From Lytechinus variegatus (taxonomy: Eukaryota > Echinodermata > Echinoidea > Temnopleuroida > Toxopneustidae), in assembly GCF_018143015.1 (NCBI RefSeq), contig NC_054753.1, forward strand, positions 33,455,292 to 33,519,291: 64,000 nucleotides of DNA, written 5' to 3'. This document shows positions 40,071 through 50,570 of this stretch, piece by piece (within the stretch, counting starts at the first letter, position 1; each line of letters starts with the position of its first letter). Under the pieces are notes generated by a model. That model did not search any database, was not told the DNA's origin, and saw only the letters and a list, made by a program, of their open reading frames with translations. Position numbers and translations under genes: made by a program.

Positions 40071-40795
40071 ACAGTGATGCTCTTAAAAAACCTTTAATTT
40101 CAAATCAATGAATGAAAATGTCCAATAAAATGTTGTGAAGATTAATTAAAACTGTTTTCTGTCAGTGTTCATCCCATGAATTATTTGTGTTTATCCGCCG
40201 CCGAACCTTAAAATCAATGTTCAATGTCGTGAAGATTATTTAACACTGTTCTGTTGTTGTTGATTCCATGCATTATTTGTCTTTGTCAGACGCCGGAACC
40301 TCCGGCTAGCACTGCCGGCGTTGTACGGCTAAGAGCAGCCGGAGAGTATCCGAGCAATCATTACATAAAATTGACGGCGATAATGATTTATTTAAAACAT
40401 CTCCTCATACTTAGAAACTTTTAATTTTGGTCAGAACGTGAGATATATCTATTATCTACGATATACAACAATGGAAATTTGATACATACCAAAATAGGCC
40501 TCTATCCCGTCTAAATAGAAAGCCCGAGACCCTTTTTCGCAAGAGCTTCCTGCGGCTGAAAAATGACAACTTATGCCAAGTTTATGTCAACAGGCTCGTT
40601 CATGACTATTCAGTTTATGTAATGATGATTAAATCGCGTCATAAGCTAAAACAATACATAAATATTTTTATGCAACGAAATTTATGTCAACGACATAAGC
40701 TATGCATGATTTTATGTCATGATCGAAGTTTATGTCATTATGACATAAACTTTTATGCAACAGGGCCCAGAACTGATTTGCCAAAAACCCTTCAA

Positions 40796-40966
40796 ATTTA
40801 TTACATTTGTGGGTAAAGTGCATTATTACATTTGTGGGTGAAATTATTACATTTGTGGGTAGAGTGTTATTACATTTGTGGTCGTTATTACATTTGTGGG
40901 TAAAGTGTTATTACATTTGTGGGCGTTATTACATTTGTGGGCGTTATTACATTTGTGGGTGCAACA
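40796..40966 (-). repeat. Outer domain of X, right arm
   Basis: Eight copies of TTATTACATTTGTGGG, the reverse complement of the left outer domain, ending in GGGTGCAACA next to a C run. Confidence 0.92.
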
Positions 40967-41061
40967 CCCCCCCCCTTTCCAAAAAGTGAGGAGACGCGTC
41001 GCCCCTGTCCCTTGGGATTTCCACCAATGTATGCAATTTGATTTGAAATAAAAGAAAAACC

Positions 41062-41326
41062 TACACTGTTAGAAAATTTGTCCTTAAAATAAAAGAAGTT
41101 CCTGCAGATCTTACCAAATTGCGTAATCTTACAGGAAATTGGTATTGGGTGTATGGAACCTTACAAATTTCCTTTAATAAAACACCCTTTTCCCCTTTTT
41201 AAACAGACCTGATCTGTTAAATGCAGAAAAATTCCTGTTTTATGAATTTACAGAACGATTCTGTGATTGCTCTTTGCAAAATAGTCTTTATTTTTTCTGT
41301 AAAATCATGGTATTTTTAACAGTGTA
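41062..41326. mobile_element. MITE with TACACTGTTA termini, copy 2
   Basis: 265 bp, TACACTGTTAGAAAATT to TATTTTTAACAGTGTA, reverse orientation of the copy at 25641-25935. TA lies at both edges. Confidence 0.8.
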
Positions 41327-41454
41327 CATAGTCTTTGTAGTCGAAAAACCCCAAATAACACCCCTAAATTCCTTTAAAAAAATATATGAATGATAATTTT
41401 CATGGAGTATTCTCAAGTTGTCCGATTGTCCTAGTCCTTGAATTCACCACTCGT

Positions 41455-41700
41455 GACGTTGTCCTAAATGTCTCCGGTTCTGTCCTAATACGATTTGGAT
41501 GCTGTCCGCACAGAACGCCGGCAAATTTATTTAGATAATCTTGTCCTAGGACAGTCCCAGGAAAGTCCTACGACGATACGCTGACAACCCTGGTTGTGTC
41601 CTAGGACAAGATCATTTCCATAATCTTTTACGGAATTTGGTTGCGGACAGCATGCCGAAATGACAAAAGTTGCTTCCGCCACCCTTCCTGGTCTTGTCCG
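41455..41700. repeat. Imperfect foldback (TTGTCCTAGGACA)
   Basis: ATGCTGTCCGC and AATCTTGTCCTAGGACA on the left are mirrored by TGTCCTAGGACAAGAT and GCGGACAGCAT on the right, around a centre near 41575. It is a probable old MITE. Confidence 0.6.
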
Positions 41701-41793
41701 CGCCCTAGTGGAAAACCGCCTTAATGAAATTTGGGAGACTGCAAAAGACTGAACTGCTGAATGGTCTTGACGAGGCAGACCCCGAGTGCCATC

Positions 41794-42312
41794 CCCGGGG
41801 GGGGGGGCACTCGACCAAAAAAGTGGTGGTGGTGTGCCGCGGGCGAGACAAAAAACGGGGGCCTTGGAGCGGGCTTATTGTAAAACGGAGGGTCCTCGGA
41901 ACGGGCTTCGGAACGGGCTTCGGAACGACAAATGTTTGTGAAAACGGGGGTCCTTGGAACGGATCGCCAGCGTGTGAGTGCGTATGCATCCCTATGGAAC
42001 GGTCATGCGTGCATGATGCAGCTAGCGCGGCCTCCGCCGGGGGAGCTCTGCGGCCACTTTTCACCAAATTGCAGCTCATTCAATGCGATCGGAGCGGCGT
42101 AACGAAAAATATGCGAAGCTTTGGAGCGGATTTCTCTCTTCTTTTTTCTCGATAAGAAGAAAATGCTATGCCTTGGAGCGGCTTTCTTTGTTCTTTTTCT
42201 CAACAAGGCAAAAATGCTATGCCTTGGAACGGAAATTTGAGTGTGAAAATGGGGGTCCCCTCCGCGGCACATACCCACTATGCATTATATACTGAGTGCC
42301 CCCCCCCCCGGG
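41794..42312. mobile_element. 519-bp GC-rich non-autonomous transposon (hAT-like)
   Basis: The ends CCCGGGGGGGGGGGCACTC are a perfect 19-bp inverted repeat. Flanks GTGCCATC (41786-41793) and CTGCCATC (42313-42320) look like an 8-bp target duplication with one change, as for hAT transposons. The interior has repeated CCTTGGAGCGG/CCTTGGAACGG words and AAATGCTATG. Open frames through it are by-products of its high GC and are not genes. Confidence 0.8.
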
Positions 42313-42429
42313 CTGCCATCATGGCAGTATGATACATTGATATAGGTTAAAATGATGACATGAGAAAAAAAATGTACGGATGTTCTAAACCCCCTACCCA
42401 ATCGTGAACTGACATGTACCTATATAAAT

Positions 42430-42708
42430 GATCTAAACATACTTTAAGAAAATGTACGAGTTATGAGTCATAAAGCGAAGAGCATTCTCTTATTTCATGA
42501 GGCAATGAATGCCAAAAATTGGGTGTTTTATGTATAATGGATGTATAAGCAATGATTGTTTTGGGATTACTAATATGAAAATTGTTGGAACCTCTGGTAT
42601 TGTGTTCATGAACCTGGGTATTGCGTATAAACATTGAATTTAAACTGCGTGGAACCAAGTGATTAGTATTGAACATAAAATTTGCACTTCGTAAGATATT
42701 GAGATCAG
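42430..42708 (-). mobile_element. LINE reverse-transcriptase fragment, C-terminal part
   Basis: The minus strand encodes DLNILRSANFMFNTNHLVPR, then HEHNTRGSNNFHI and FWHSLPHEIREC. The pattern FM...HNTR......P....S...WNSLP..I is the C-terminal end of CR1/Jockey/RTE-X-type LINE reverse transcriptases. A stop follows SLYDS. It is cut at its upstream side by Y2, and its continuation is at 56684-56790. Confidence 0.75.
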
Positions 42709-43399
42709 GGCCCTGTTGCATAAAAGTTTATGTATTGATTTATGTCATGATTTATGTCACGATTTACGTCATATAGCATAAATCATGACATAAACACAAA
42801 TAATGACATAAATCCGTTGCATAAAGCTTTATGTCTGAAATCATGACATAAAATCATGACATAAATCCATTTGAATGACATAAATTTATGTCGTGATTAA
42901 AATCAAGACATAAGCGGCGGCTTTCCGCAATAAGTGACTTAAGGGTACTTTTACGATTATTTTCTATAATTGTGTCCTCTGTAATTCGATGATATTTTGA
43001 GTTTTACTTGGACTTTCGAAATAATTTTTGTGTCATTGGATAGCGTATGATGTATTCTTTCAATATTTGAAAAACTAACAATCATAAATATTTCCCTTAT
43101 TTTTATAAGCAAAACTAGTCCCAAGCATAATAGTTAATGTGTTTACTTCGTTGAGGATAGGACATTTTCCTTAGAATGATAACATAATTTATATCAACGC
43201 CACATATTTTTCAAGCACAACCCCTCCCTCCCAAAATAATGATAATAACTCTGACTTTCAGTCTAGAATCGCCCCTTTTGTGCTTAATTCAAATGTGATT
43301 AAACAAGAAATTTGGTACCCACACTGGATGATTTCAAGTCCGGTGTTGGCGTTGGTATTGGAATTTGAATTGCTTCTCGTAGCTTTAAAATCTATTTTG

Positions 43400-43830
43400 T
43401 GTGTCAGAATTCATGTTGCCATGGTAACGGCATATTATATGACATAAAATTGGTAAAAACTTTCAGTTTTAATTACTAGATCAATTTTTAACCAATTTTC
43501 ATGAAATTTGGTTCATATATTGAGTTTGAGGTAAAGATGTGAGAGACACATATTTTATGTGTGTCGGAAATCATGTTGCCATGGTTACCACATACTATTT
43601 GCCCCAAATTAGGTAAAAATCTATTGGTTCCTGCTTCTTGGTTAGTTTTCAACCAATTCTCATGAAATTTGGCTCACACATTGGTCTCGAGGTAAAAAAG
43701 TAAAGGACATATTTTTTTAATGTGTCGGAATCGTGTTGCCGTGGTAACAATATATATGTCAGAAATTAGGCAAAATCTTGCGGTTCAAACTACTTCATAA
43801 GTAATGCTCATGACTTGCTAGTGGAGGTCT
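43400..43830. repeat. X-box-like repeat array of Y2
   Basis: Counterpart of 34100-34640. GTTGCCATGGTAAC is at about 43413, GTTGCCATGGTTAC at about 43576, and the third copy has GTTGCCGTGGTAAC at about 43735. Confidence 0.75.
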
Positions 43831-46800
43831 CCTTCACAGAGAACAATATTTGTATCAGTCATTCCCAAACCATGAACACCGATTGCAAACCATGCATATA
43901 TCCCTGTAATCAATGATTAATTTTTTTTTTTTTAATTTAAATTTTGTATTTTATAAGCATGTCATGGAACCACCTTGCCAATGCAGTTGGGGCGAGGGTT
44001 ACAAATGTGGAAGCACAATGAGGGAATTTCTTCAAGAAAATATTTGACAGAAAAAAAACAAACAAGCCTAAATAAAAAAGAAAAGAGACGGGGTTTAATC
44101 CTTGCCCAAAACTGGCGATTAGAGATGGGGCGATTGGGGGGGGGGTCCACTTTAAAATATGCTCACTTATTGCCCAAATTCCAAGAGGAGTGCACATGAG
44201 GGGCCACTACTCATCACGGCTTTGTGCCTTAATTGGGACACGTTCATACCACCTGTATCCCTTAATCCATACCTCTGTCACCAATCATTTACATTTATTC
44301 ATCTTTGAGCACCAGGACATTTTCTTTCTCTCTCATCAAATGTAACCCCCCCCCCCCCCCGAAAAAAGATGCTTTATCCTTTTATCGCTTTCATTATCTC
44401 CCTCCCTCCGAGATTAGGCCACTATCATTCACGAAATTTATCTTTACAATTCTCTATACATCTGTCCCTCTCTGTTAATGACTCTTTCACATTTATACTT
44501 TTTCATTTCTCTTTTCCCTTTCTAATTCACCTCGCCCGCGCTTTCTCATTATTACTTATACATTGCATCTCTACATAGATCTATCTCATTTTCATTTCTC
44601 GCCCTCAATTACTTTCCAAATTTGATAAAAACAATCCTACAATTTTCTACAAATATTAATACTATTTTTGGTAGGGAAACAAGTTTGTTCTAAGGGGCAA
44701 ATCATATTTTGACCACCCTCACCCCCCACCCCCGATTCAATAAAATAAAGAGATGAAGCAAAAAGAATGACATTTCATGTAAATTTATTACTTTTAAAAT
44801 AAATAAACACTAAAATTTGTGAAACAATGTTATCTTGTCACCTGTCCTATGACTTTATAAACATGCCAAAGTGGAACTTGGATTTAGATAAAATGTTTTT
44901 TTCATACATTATATATTATACTATTCATAAATATTTCCACTTAAAGATGAATATTTCTGTAATATAATGAAGAGGAACTCAGTGTTGTTATTTATTCTTC
45001 TTCTCCTTTTCTCCTCTTCCACCCCTCTTTTTCTTCTTCTCCTCCTCCTTCTTGGTTGTCTTCTTTTTTACTTATTGTTTATTTGTATTAATATGACCTA
45101 TCATCATTTACATTATAATAATTCTATGATAATCATAAAATATATTCACAATGTCAATATAATGATTATCATCTTTGAAAAATGAAAATTAGTACTTTTG
45201 TTAATTTTCAAATTTTTAAAGCGTTTTTAGGATACTTGAGTAATAGATTTATGAACAGTAATATAGTTCCCTTGCCAGGTGCTACCAGGTCCATGACGTC
45301 ACCTCTTCAACAGTCTTGACTCTTGAACAATCTGAAATAAGAAGAATCAGTGAAAACAACTTTAGCAACTCAACTTGATAATAGCAGAGTGTTCACATAC
45401 ATTTACATGTATGATGTATCTCTAAAAGATTATGAAAGAGCCTTTTGAGATGGCAGTCACAAGCATAATTAAAAAAATATAGAATGTTAAATAAAAATTG
45501 GGTAAATAAAAATTGGGTAAATAGCTTCCGAATATTATTTTTTTATATCCTTATAATTAAAGTCAGAATATATTTAATTTCAATCAAGTCATTTGAGAAA
45601 ATTTTCATATGTGGTGTTACTTGAAAATGAAAATATACCCTTCTACTACTACTACTATTATTTTATTCACAAATGCACTTAAATTGCGTTTATGCTTGTA
45701 AGCTCTCATTGTTAGTCTCTTTGTTGAGATTCTAATAAAATATAAATCAACCAAATCTGAATCTCTTGCAAAAGTTAAGTGGAAAATAATTGTTACAATA
45801 GTATGGATCCAATAGCCTTCCTAGATTTTGTTTTCACTTTGACGAGTTACATTGTTGTTGCTCTTACATATTTTTGAAAATGCATTCCACAATAATATTA
45901 TCATTAATTGAAATATTAAGAGGGATCAGTTGTCTATTAAAACTTGAATTTCTATAAAAATTCATGAGATTGATATTATCCATTTTTGTGAGTAAATTTA
46001 AGATGAATTTATTACAAGATGTGGATGAATTTTAAGAGATTCATCTTTGAAAATTACTATAACAGGACATCACATTTACAACTGCTCTTAAGAACAATAA
46101 AATAAACAAGAATAAATATTACCGTACAGTAGTAGACTTGTATTTACAAGTAGAATGTTCAATAAACTCAACTTTACATAAAGACTCACCTTCATAATAG
46201 GAGCTTGACCCCCTGATCCAAAGAGAGACTTCTTATTCAATGGCAGACCGTGGTAGAGTGTCTGGACTTCCCTCTCCTTTCAGTTGCTGTGCCCCTTTCT
46301 CTCTATACATGTACCTCTTCTCACCGTTTGTGTGGGTCACCTGTTAGAAAAGTGAATACCAAATTTTTCATATAGTAACAGATGAGAATGAATTCATATT
46401 TACATTTTGTATAAAAAACAACTGAAGTCCCTTCTTTAAAAAAATATATTTTTATCATTACAGATTTTGTCAAATATATTTGACAGGGGTGTTGGTACAG
46501 CTAAACACAATATTTTATTTTAAGGCAAATGAGGTCTAGTCTTTCAACCTTGAAATGGTTTGATTAATACACTTAAAATCGGGATTCAAATTTTAACCTT
46601 AGGGGTTGGTACAATAAGGGGTGCTAATTGTTTATGGGTGAAGCATAAGTTATATTAATCACCATATAGGGCGCAGATTTGAACCATGTAATAGAGGTTA
46701 AAAATTTGAACATTTTTAATCTTAAGTATTATGCACCTTTATAAAAGGTTAAATGTTTCCCCTTTTATTGTTTAAACAAACTTTATGGGTGCAAACAATA

Positions 46801-48432
46801 GCAAGGCAACTTTTTTGCACCTTTATCACTTAGGGTGCAATATTAAAATGATAGTACAAGTGATTCATTTAGGCTTTATTTTTTTTAAATGTTAGAAAAA
46901 TGATTCACACACTCCATAGATAAATACTTCTAATGAAGATAGGTTTTGATAGGTAAGAAAATTGTAGGCCCTATAATTCTATTATTTATACAATTAGGAA
47001 TTTTCTTTAACTTCAAATTGCCAGGGTTTGTTTTCTAAAAAAAAAAAAAGCACTCCTCTAATAATTGATCTAAAAAAAATCCTCTTTACAGTAAATAGGT
47101 AAAAGGAATAGAATGTACTATGAGGAATTCTTAATAACAGTCATCAAGAGAACTTCATTTATCATGGTTATTTTTATCCACAGATCAGAAACCAAATCCT
47201 GTAGTTACCAGTAATTGAAATGCCTTTTCTCCAAGCACATTATTTGTGCACTGTTTTGTAAATTAATAGAAAAGGCATTTGATAATTTTTTTAACCTGTT
47301 TAACAAATCAAGGAACTAAAATGTGTATCTATCATAGATGTACTTTAATATCTTTATTAGATATTAACATACAACGTAGTCATCAGTTTTCGTGAAGTTA
47401 CATGTCTTTTCAGTTCAATGTTTAACTTAATTAGTTCAGTGTGTAATTCTTTTTTTTCTCCCCCCCCCCCTTCTTTCCCTTCCTGTTCAGTAGTCTCCAG
47501 TCTTCGTTAACACAGAGGGTGACCCAGGATTTTCTAAATTATTTTATCTTCTTTATTACACACCAATCACTTTGTTGTTTTTTTCTGAACGGAGAGGGAC
47601 CCCCCCCCCACTCGCTGCTAGGGTCTTATACTCTACACATGTTATTGTAGTGCACATCTACCAACTAATGAATCATCTAGGCCTCTACTCCTGGCACTAG
47701 AAAACAATATTATATTAGAGCTAGACACCCTATTCCATACATGTAGCTCTACCATAAACCTAGGGGGCTCCATCACCGTAGCGTCGGCAGTGGAGGACCC
47801 GTCTCCCAAAGGTCTAAGTTTAATTGTATTTGAATTTTGATGTCAGAGTTAAAAAGTCAGGCTTAAGATTAGACATAGAATAGATCTAAAGTAACTTTTG
47901 TAGTTCTAGTAGATCTATATTACTTGTTTCATATAGATGATATATAGGCCCAACAAATGATTAGCTTACTATAAATGATGTAAACACAGTTTCAATTTTG
48001 GGCCCTGAGCTAGATCTATTCTGGATTTCTTGTATTGCTAAACAGTTACTAGATTAGGTCTCGATTTTGATCTATTAATAAAAGCATGAATGGAAGGAGC
48101 CCCAGCCAGACTCAGTCCAGGGGCAGGGCTGCACCACCTCATTCACTGGCCAGGACCAAGGCCCAAACAAGGGTAGGCCTAGTCAATTGTAGGGCCAGCT
48201 CAGCTCACCTAGGTAAGATAAGTTTAACTTAGAAATTTTTAGAGCTAGACTAAGTCTAAATTAGACCCTAGACTCTAGATAGATAACTAGATAACGAGAG
48301 ATCTAGATCTACACAAGAACTTAATAACGGGGCCAAGCTATTACTTGCTAGGGCCTAGCCCTGCATTGACACTGACAGTGACATGCCTAAATTTCAGTTG
48401 TTTTTTTTAAATCTCCGAACATAGGCTCAGCA

Positions 48433-48492
48433 TTACTGCGGCAGCCCGAACACGTGACACTGTCTGAAGACGTGTCGGGGTCCCCGGGGCAA
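48433..48492. mobile_element. 60-bp hairpin insertion in Y2
   Basis: Y1 and Y3 read straight through ATAGGCTCAGCACAAC. Y2 has 60 extra bases between two copies of GGCTCAGCA (48424-48432 and 48493-48501). The insert contains CCCGAACACGT...ACGTGTCGGG, a near-perfect stem, and imperfect inverted ends (TTACTGCGGC / GGGGCAA). It may be a tiny transposon with a 9-bp target duplication. Confidence 0.6.
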
Positions 48493-50069
48493 GGCTCAGC
48501 ACAACTAATTATTTAGGCCTGGGCTAGGCCCTCACGGTGAGTGACAGAGCTGTTTTGTATAGACTCTAGTGTGTCTAGTCTAATCGTAGTTAGACAGTCC
48601 GGCTCTAACGTTTGGCTAGGCATAATAAGTACCGTTAACGTAGATCTAGGCCTAGATCTTTCCAATTCCAGGGAGAGCAGGGATGCTTTTAAAAAAACTT
48701 TAATTTCAAATCAATGAAAATGTCCAATAAAATGTAGTGAAGATTAATTAAAACTGTTTTCTGTCAGTGTTCATCCCATGAATTATTTGTGTTTATCCGA
48801 CGCCGGAACCTTAAAATCAATGTTCAATGTCGTGAAGATAATTTAACACTGTTCTGTTGGTGTTGATTCCATGCATTATTTGTCTTTGTCAGACGCCGGA
48901 ACCTCCGGCTAGCACTGCCAGCGGTGTACGGCTAAGAGCAGCCGGAGAGTATCCGAGCAATCGTTACATAAAATTGACGGCGATAATGATTTATTTAAAA
49001 CATCTCTTCATACTTAGAATCTTTGAATTTTGGTCAGAACATGAGATATATCTATGATCTATGATATACAACAATGAAAATTTGATACATACCAAAATAT
49101 GCCTCTTTCCCGTCCAAATAGGAAGCCGAAGACCCTTTTTCGCAAGAGCTTCCTGCGGCTGAAAAATGACAACTTATGCCAAGTTTATGTCAACAGGCTC
49201 GTTCATGACTATTCAGTTTATGTATATCGCGTGATAACTTGACATAAGCTAAAACAATACATAAATATTTTTATGCAACGAAATTTATGTCAACGACATA
49301 AGCTATGCATGATTTTATGTCATGATCGAAATTTATGTCATTATGACATAAATTTTTATGCAACAGGGCCCAGGGCCCTGTTGCATAAAAGTTTATGTAT
49401 TGATTTATGTCATGATTTATGTCACGATTTATGTCATATAGCATAAATCGTGACATAAACACAAATATTGACATAAATCCGTTGCATAAAGCTTTATGTC
49501 TTAAATCACGACATAAAATCATGACATAAATCCATTTGAATGACATAAATTTATGTCGTGATTAAAATCAAGACATAAACGGCGGCTTTCTGCAATAAGT
49601 GACTTAAGGGTAATTTTACGATCATTTTCTATAATTATGCCCTCTGTAATTTGATGATATTTTGAGTTTTACTTGGACTTTCAAAATAATTTTTGTGTCA
49701 TTGGATAGCATATGATGTATTCTTTCAATATTTGAAAAACGAACAATCATAAATCTTTCCCTTATTTTTATAAGCAAAACTAGGCCTAAGCATAATAGTT
49801 AATGTGTTTACTTCGTTGAGGATAGGACATTTTCCTTAGAATGATGACATAATTTATATCAACGCCACATATTTTTCAAGCACCACCCTACCTCCCAAAA
49901 TGATGATAATAACTCTGACTTTCAGTCTAGAATCGCCCCTTTTGTGCCTAATTCAAATGTTATTAAAAAAGAAATTGGTATATACATTGGGTGATTTCAA
50001 GTCCAGTGTTGGCGTTGGTATTGGAATTTGAATTGCTTCCCGTAGGTTTAAAATCTATGTTGTGTGTCA

Positions 50070-50570
50070 GAAATCATGTTGCCATGGTAACGGCAAATTA
50101 TATGATATAAAATTGGTAAAAAAAACTTTCAGATTTAATTACTAGATACTACTATTACTATTACTACTTCAACCAATTCGCATGAAATTTTGTTTACATA
50201 TTGAGTTTGAGGTGAAGATGTGAGAGACACATATTTTGTGTGTGTCGGAAATCATGTTGCCATGGTTACCACATACTATTTGCCCTAAATTAGGTAAAAA
50301 TATATTGGTTCCTGCTTCTTGGTTAGTTTAAACCAATTCTCATGAAATTTGGCTCACACATTGGTCTCGAGGTAAAAATGTGCAGGACATATTTTTTAAT
50401 GTGTCGGAATCGTGTTGCCATGGTAACAATATATGTGTCAAAAATTAGGCAAAATCTTGCGGTTCAAACTACTTCATCAGTTATGCTCATGGCTTGCTCG
50501 TGGAGGTCTTGGGTAAAGATTGGCAAGACATATTTTTTTCATAGTTTGAAACTGTTGCCATTGTAAGTTT
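50070..50570. repeat. X-box-like repeat array of Y3
   Basis: Same array as in Y1, with GTTGCCATGGTAAC at about 50080 and 50416. Confidence 0.75.

Larger units (their letters stand above)
33441..40767. mobile_element. Y1: 7.3-kb non-autonomous DNA transposon nested in X
   Basis: Starts GGCCCTGTTGCATAAAAG and ends with the reverse complement of GGCCCTGTTGCATAAAAG. The ~200-bp terminal inverted repeats are filled with TTTATGTCATGATT-type words. It is flanked on both sides by CAG (33438-33440 and 40768-40770). The uninterrupted left arm of X gives the empty site with the trinucleotide once, so CAG (TAG-like there after drift) is a 3-bp target duplication. Three-base duplications and GGSC-rich ends fit PIF/Harbinger, but there is no transposase frame, so the superfamily is tentative. 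Near-identical to Y3. Confidence 0.85.
26919..40966. mobile_element. Large foldback element X (TU-like), hosting nested insertions
   Basis: Its ends are inverted repeats: TGTTACACCCACAAATG at the left and the reverse complement of TGTTGCACCCACAAATG at the right. Each arm has an outer domain of ~18-25-bp units around ACCCACAAATGTAATAA (10 left, 8 right) and an inner domain of ~48-bp units around GTCTTTATTCCAGACCCGG, in opposite orientation in the two arms. Both flanks are runs of C, which could hide a target duplication. Sea-urchin TU foldback elements have the same design: long inverted repeats with a tandem-repeat outer domain. Without the nested Y1 insertion it is about 6.7 kb. No transposase gene is visible. 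Confidence 0.75.
42709..49370. mobile_element. Y2: diverged copy of the Y transposon
   Basis: 6.66 kb with the same ends (GGCCCTGTTGCATAAAAG) and order of internal parts as Y1, but with several deletions and many base differences. Flanked by CAG at 42706-42708 and 49371-49373. The right CAG is also the left one of Y3. It lacks the ~0.9-kb segment of Y1 around 34560-35200. Confidence 0.85.

Noticed and set aside
25641-41326. The two inverted TACACTGTTA MITEs on either side of X as ends of a 15.7-kb composite transposon
   Set aside because: Each is complete with its own inverted ends and TA flanks, they differ in sequence, and their distances to X are unequal (984 and 95 bases). Independent insertion is simpler.
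41705-42295. Overlapping frames of 90-143 residues on both strands
   Set aside because: They lie across the GC-rich hAT-like element, where stops are rare. No known domain is visible.
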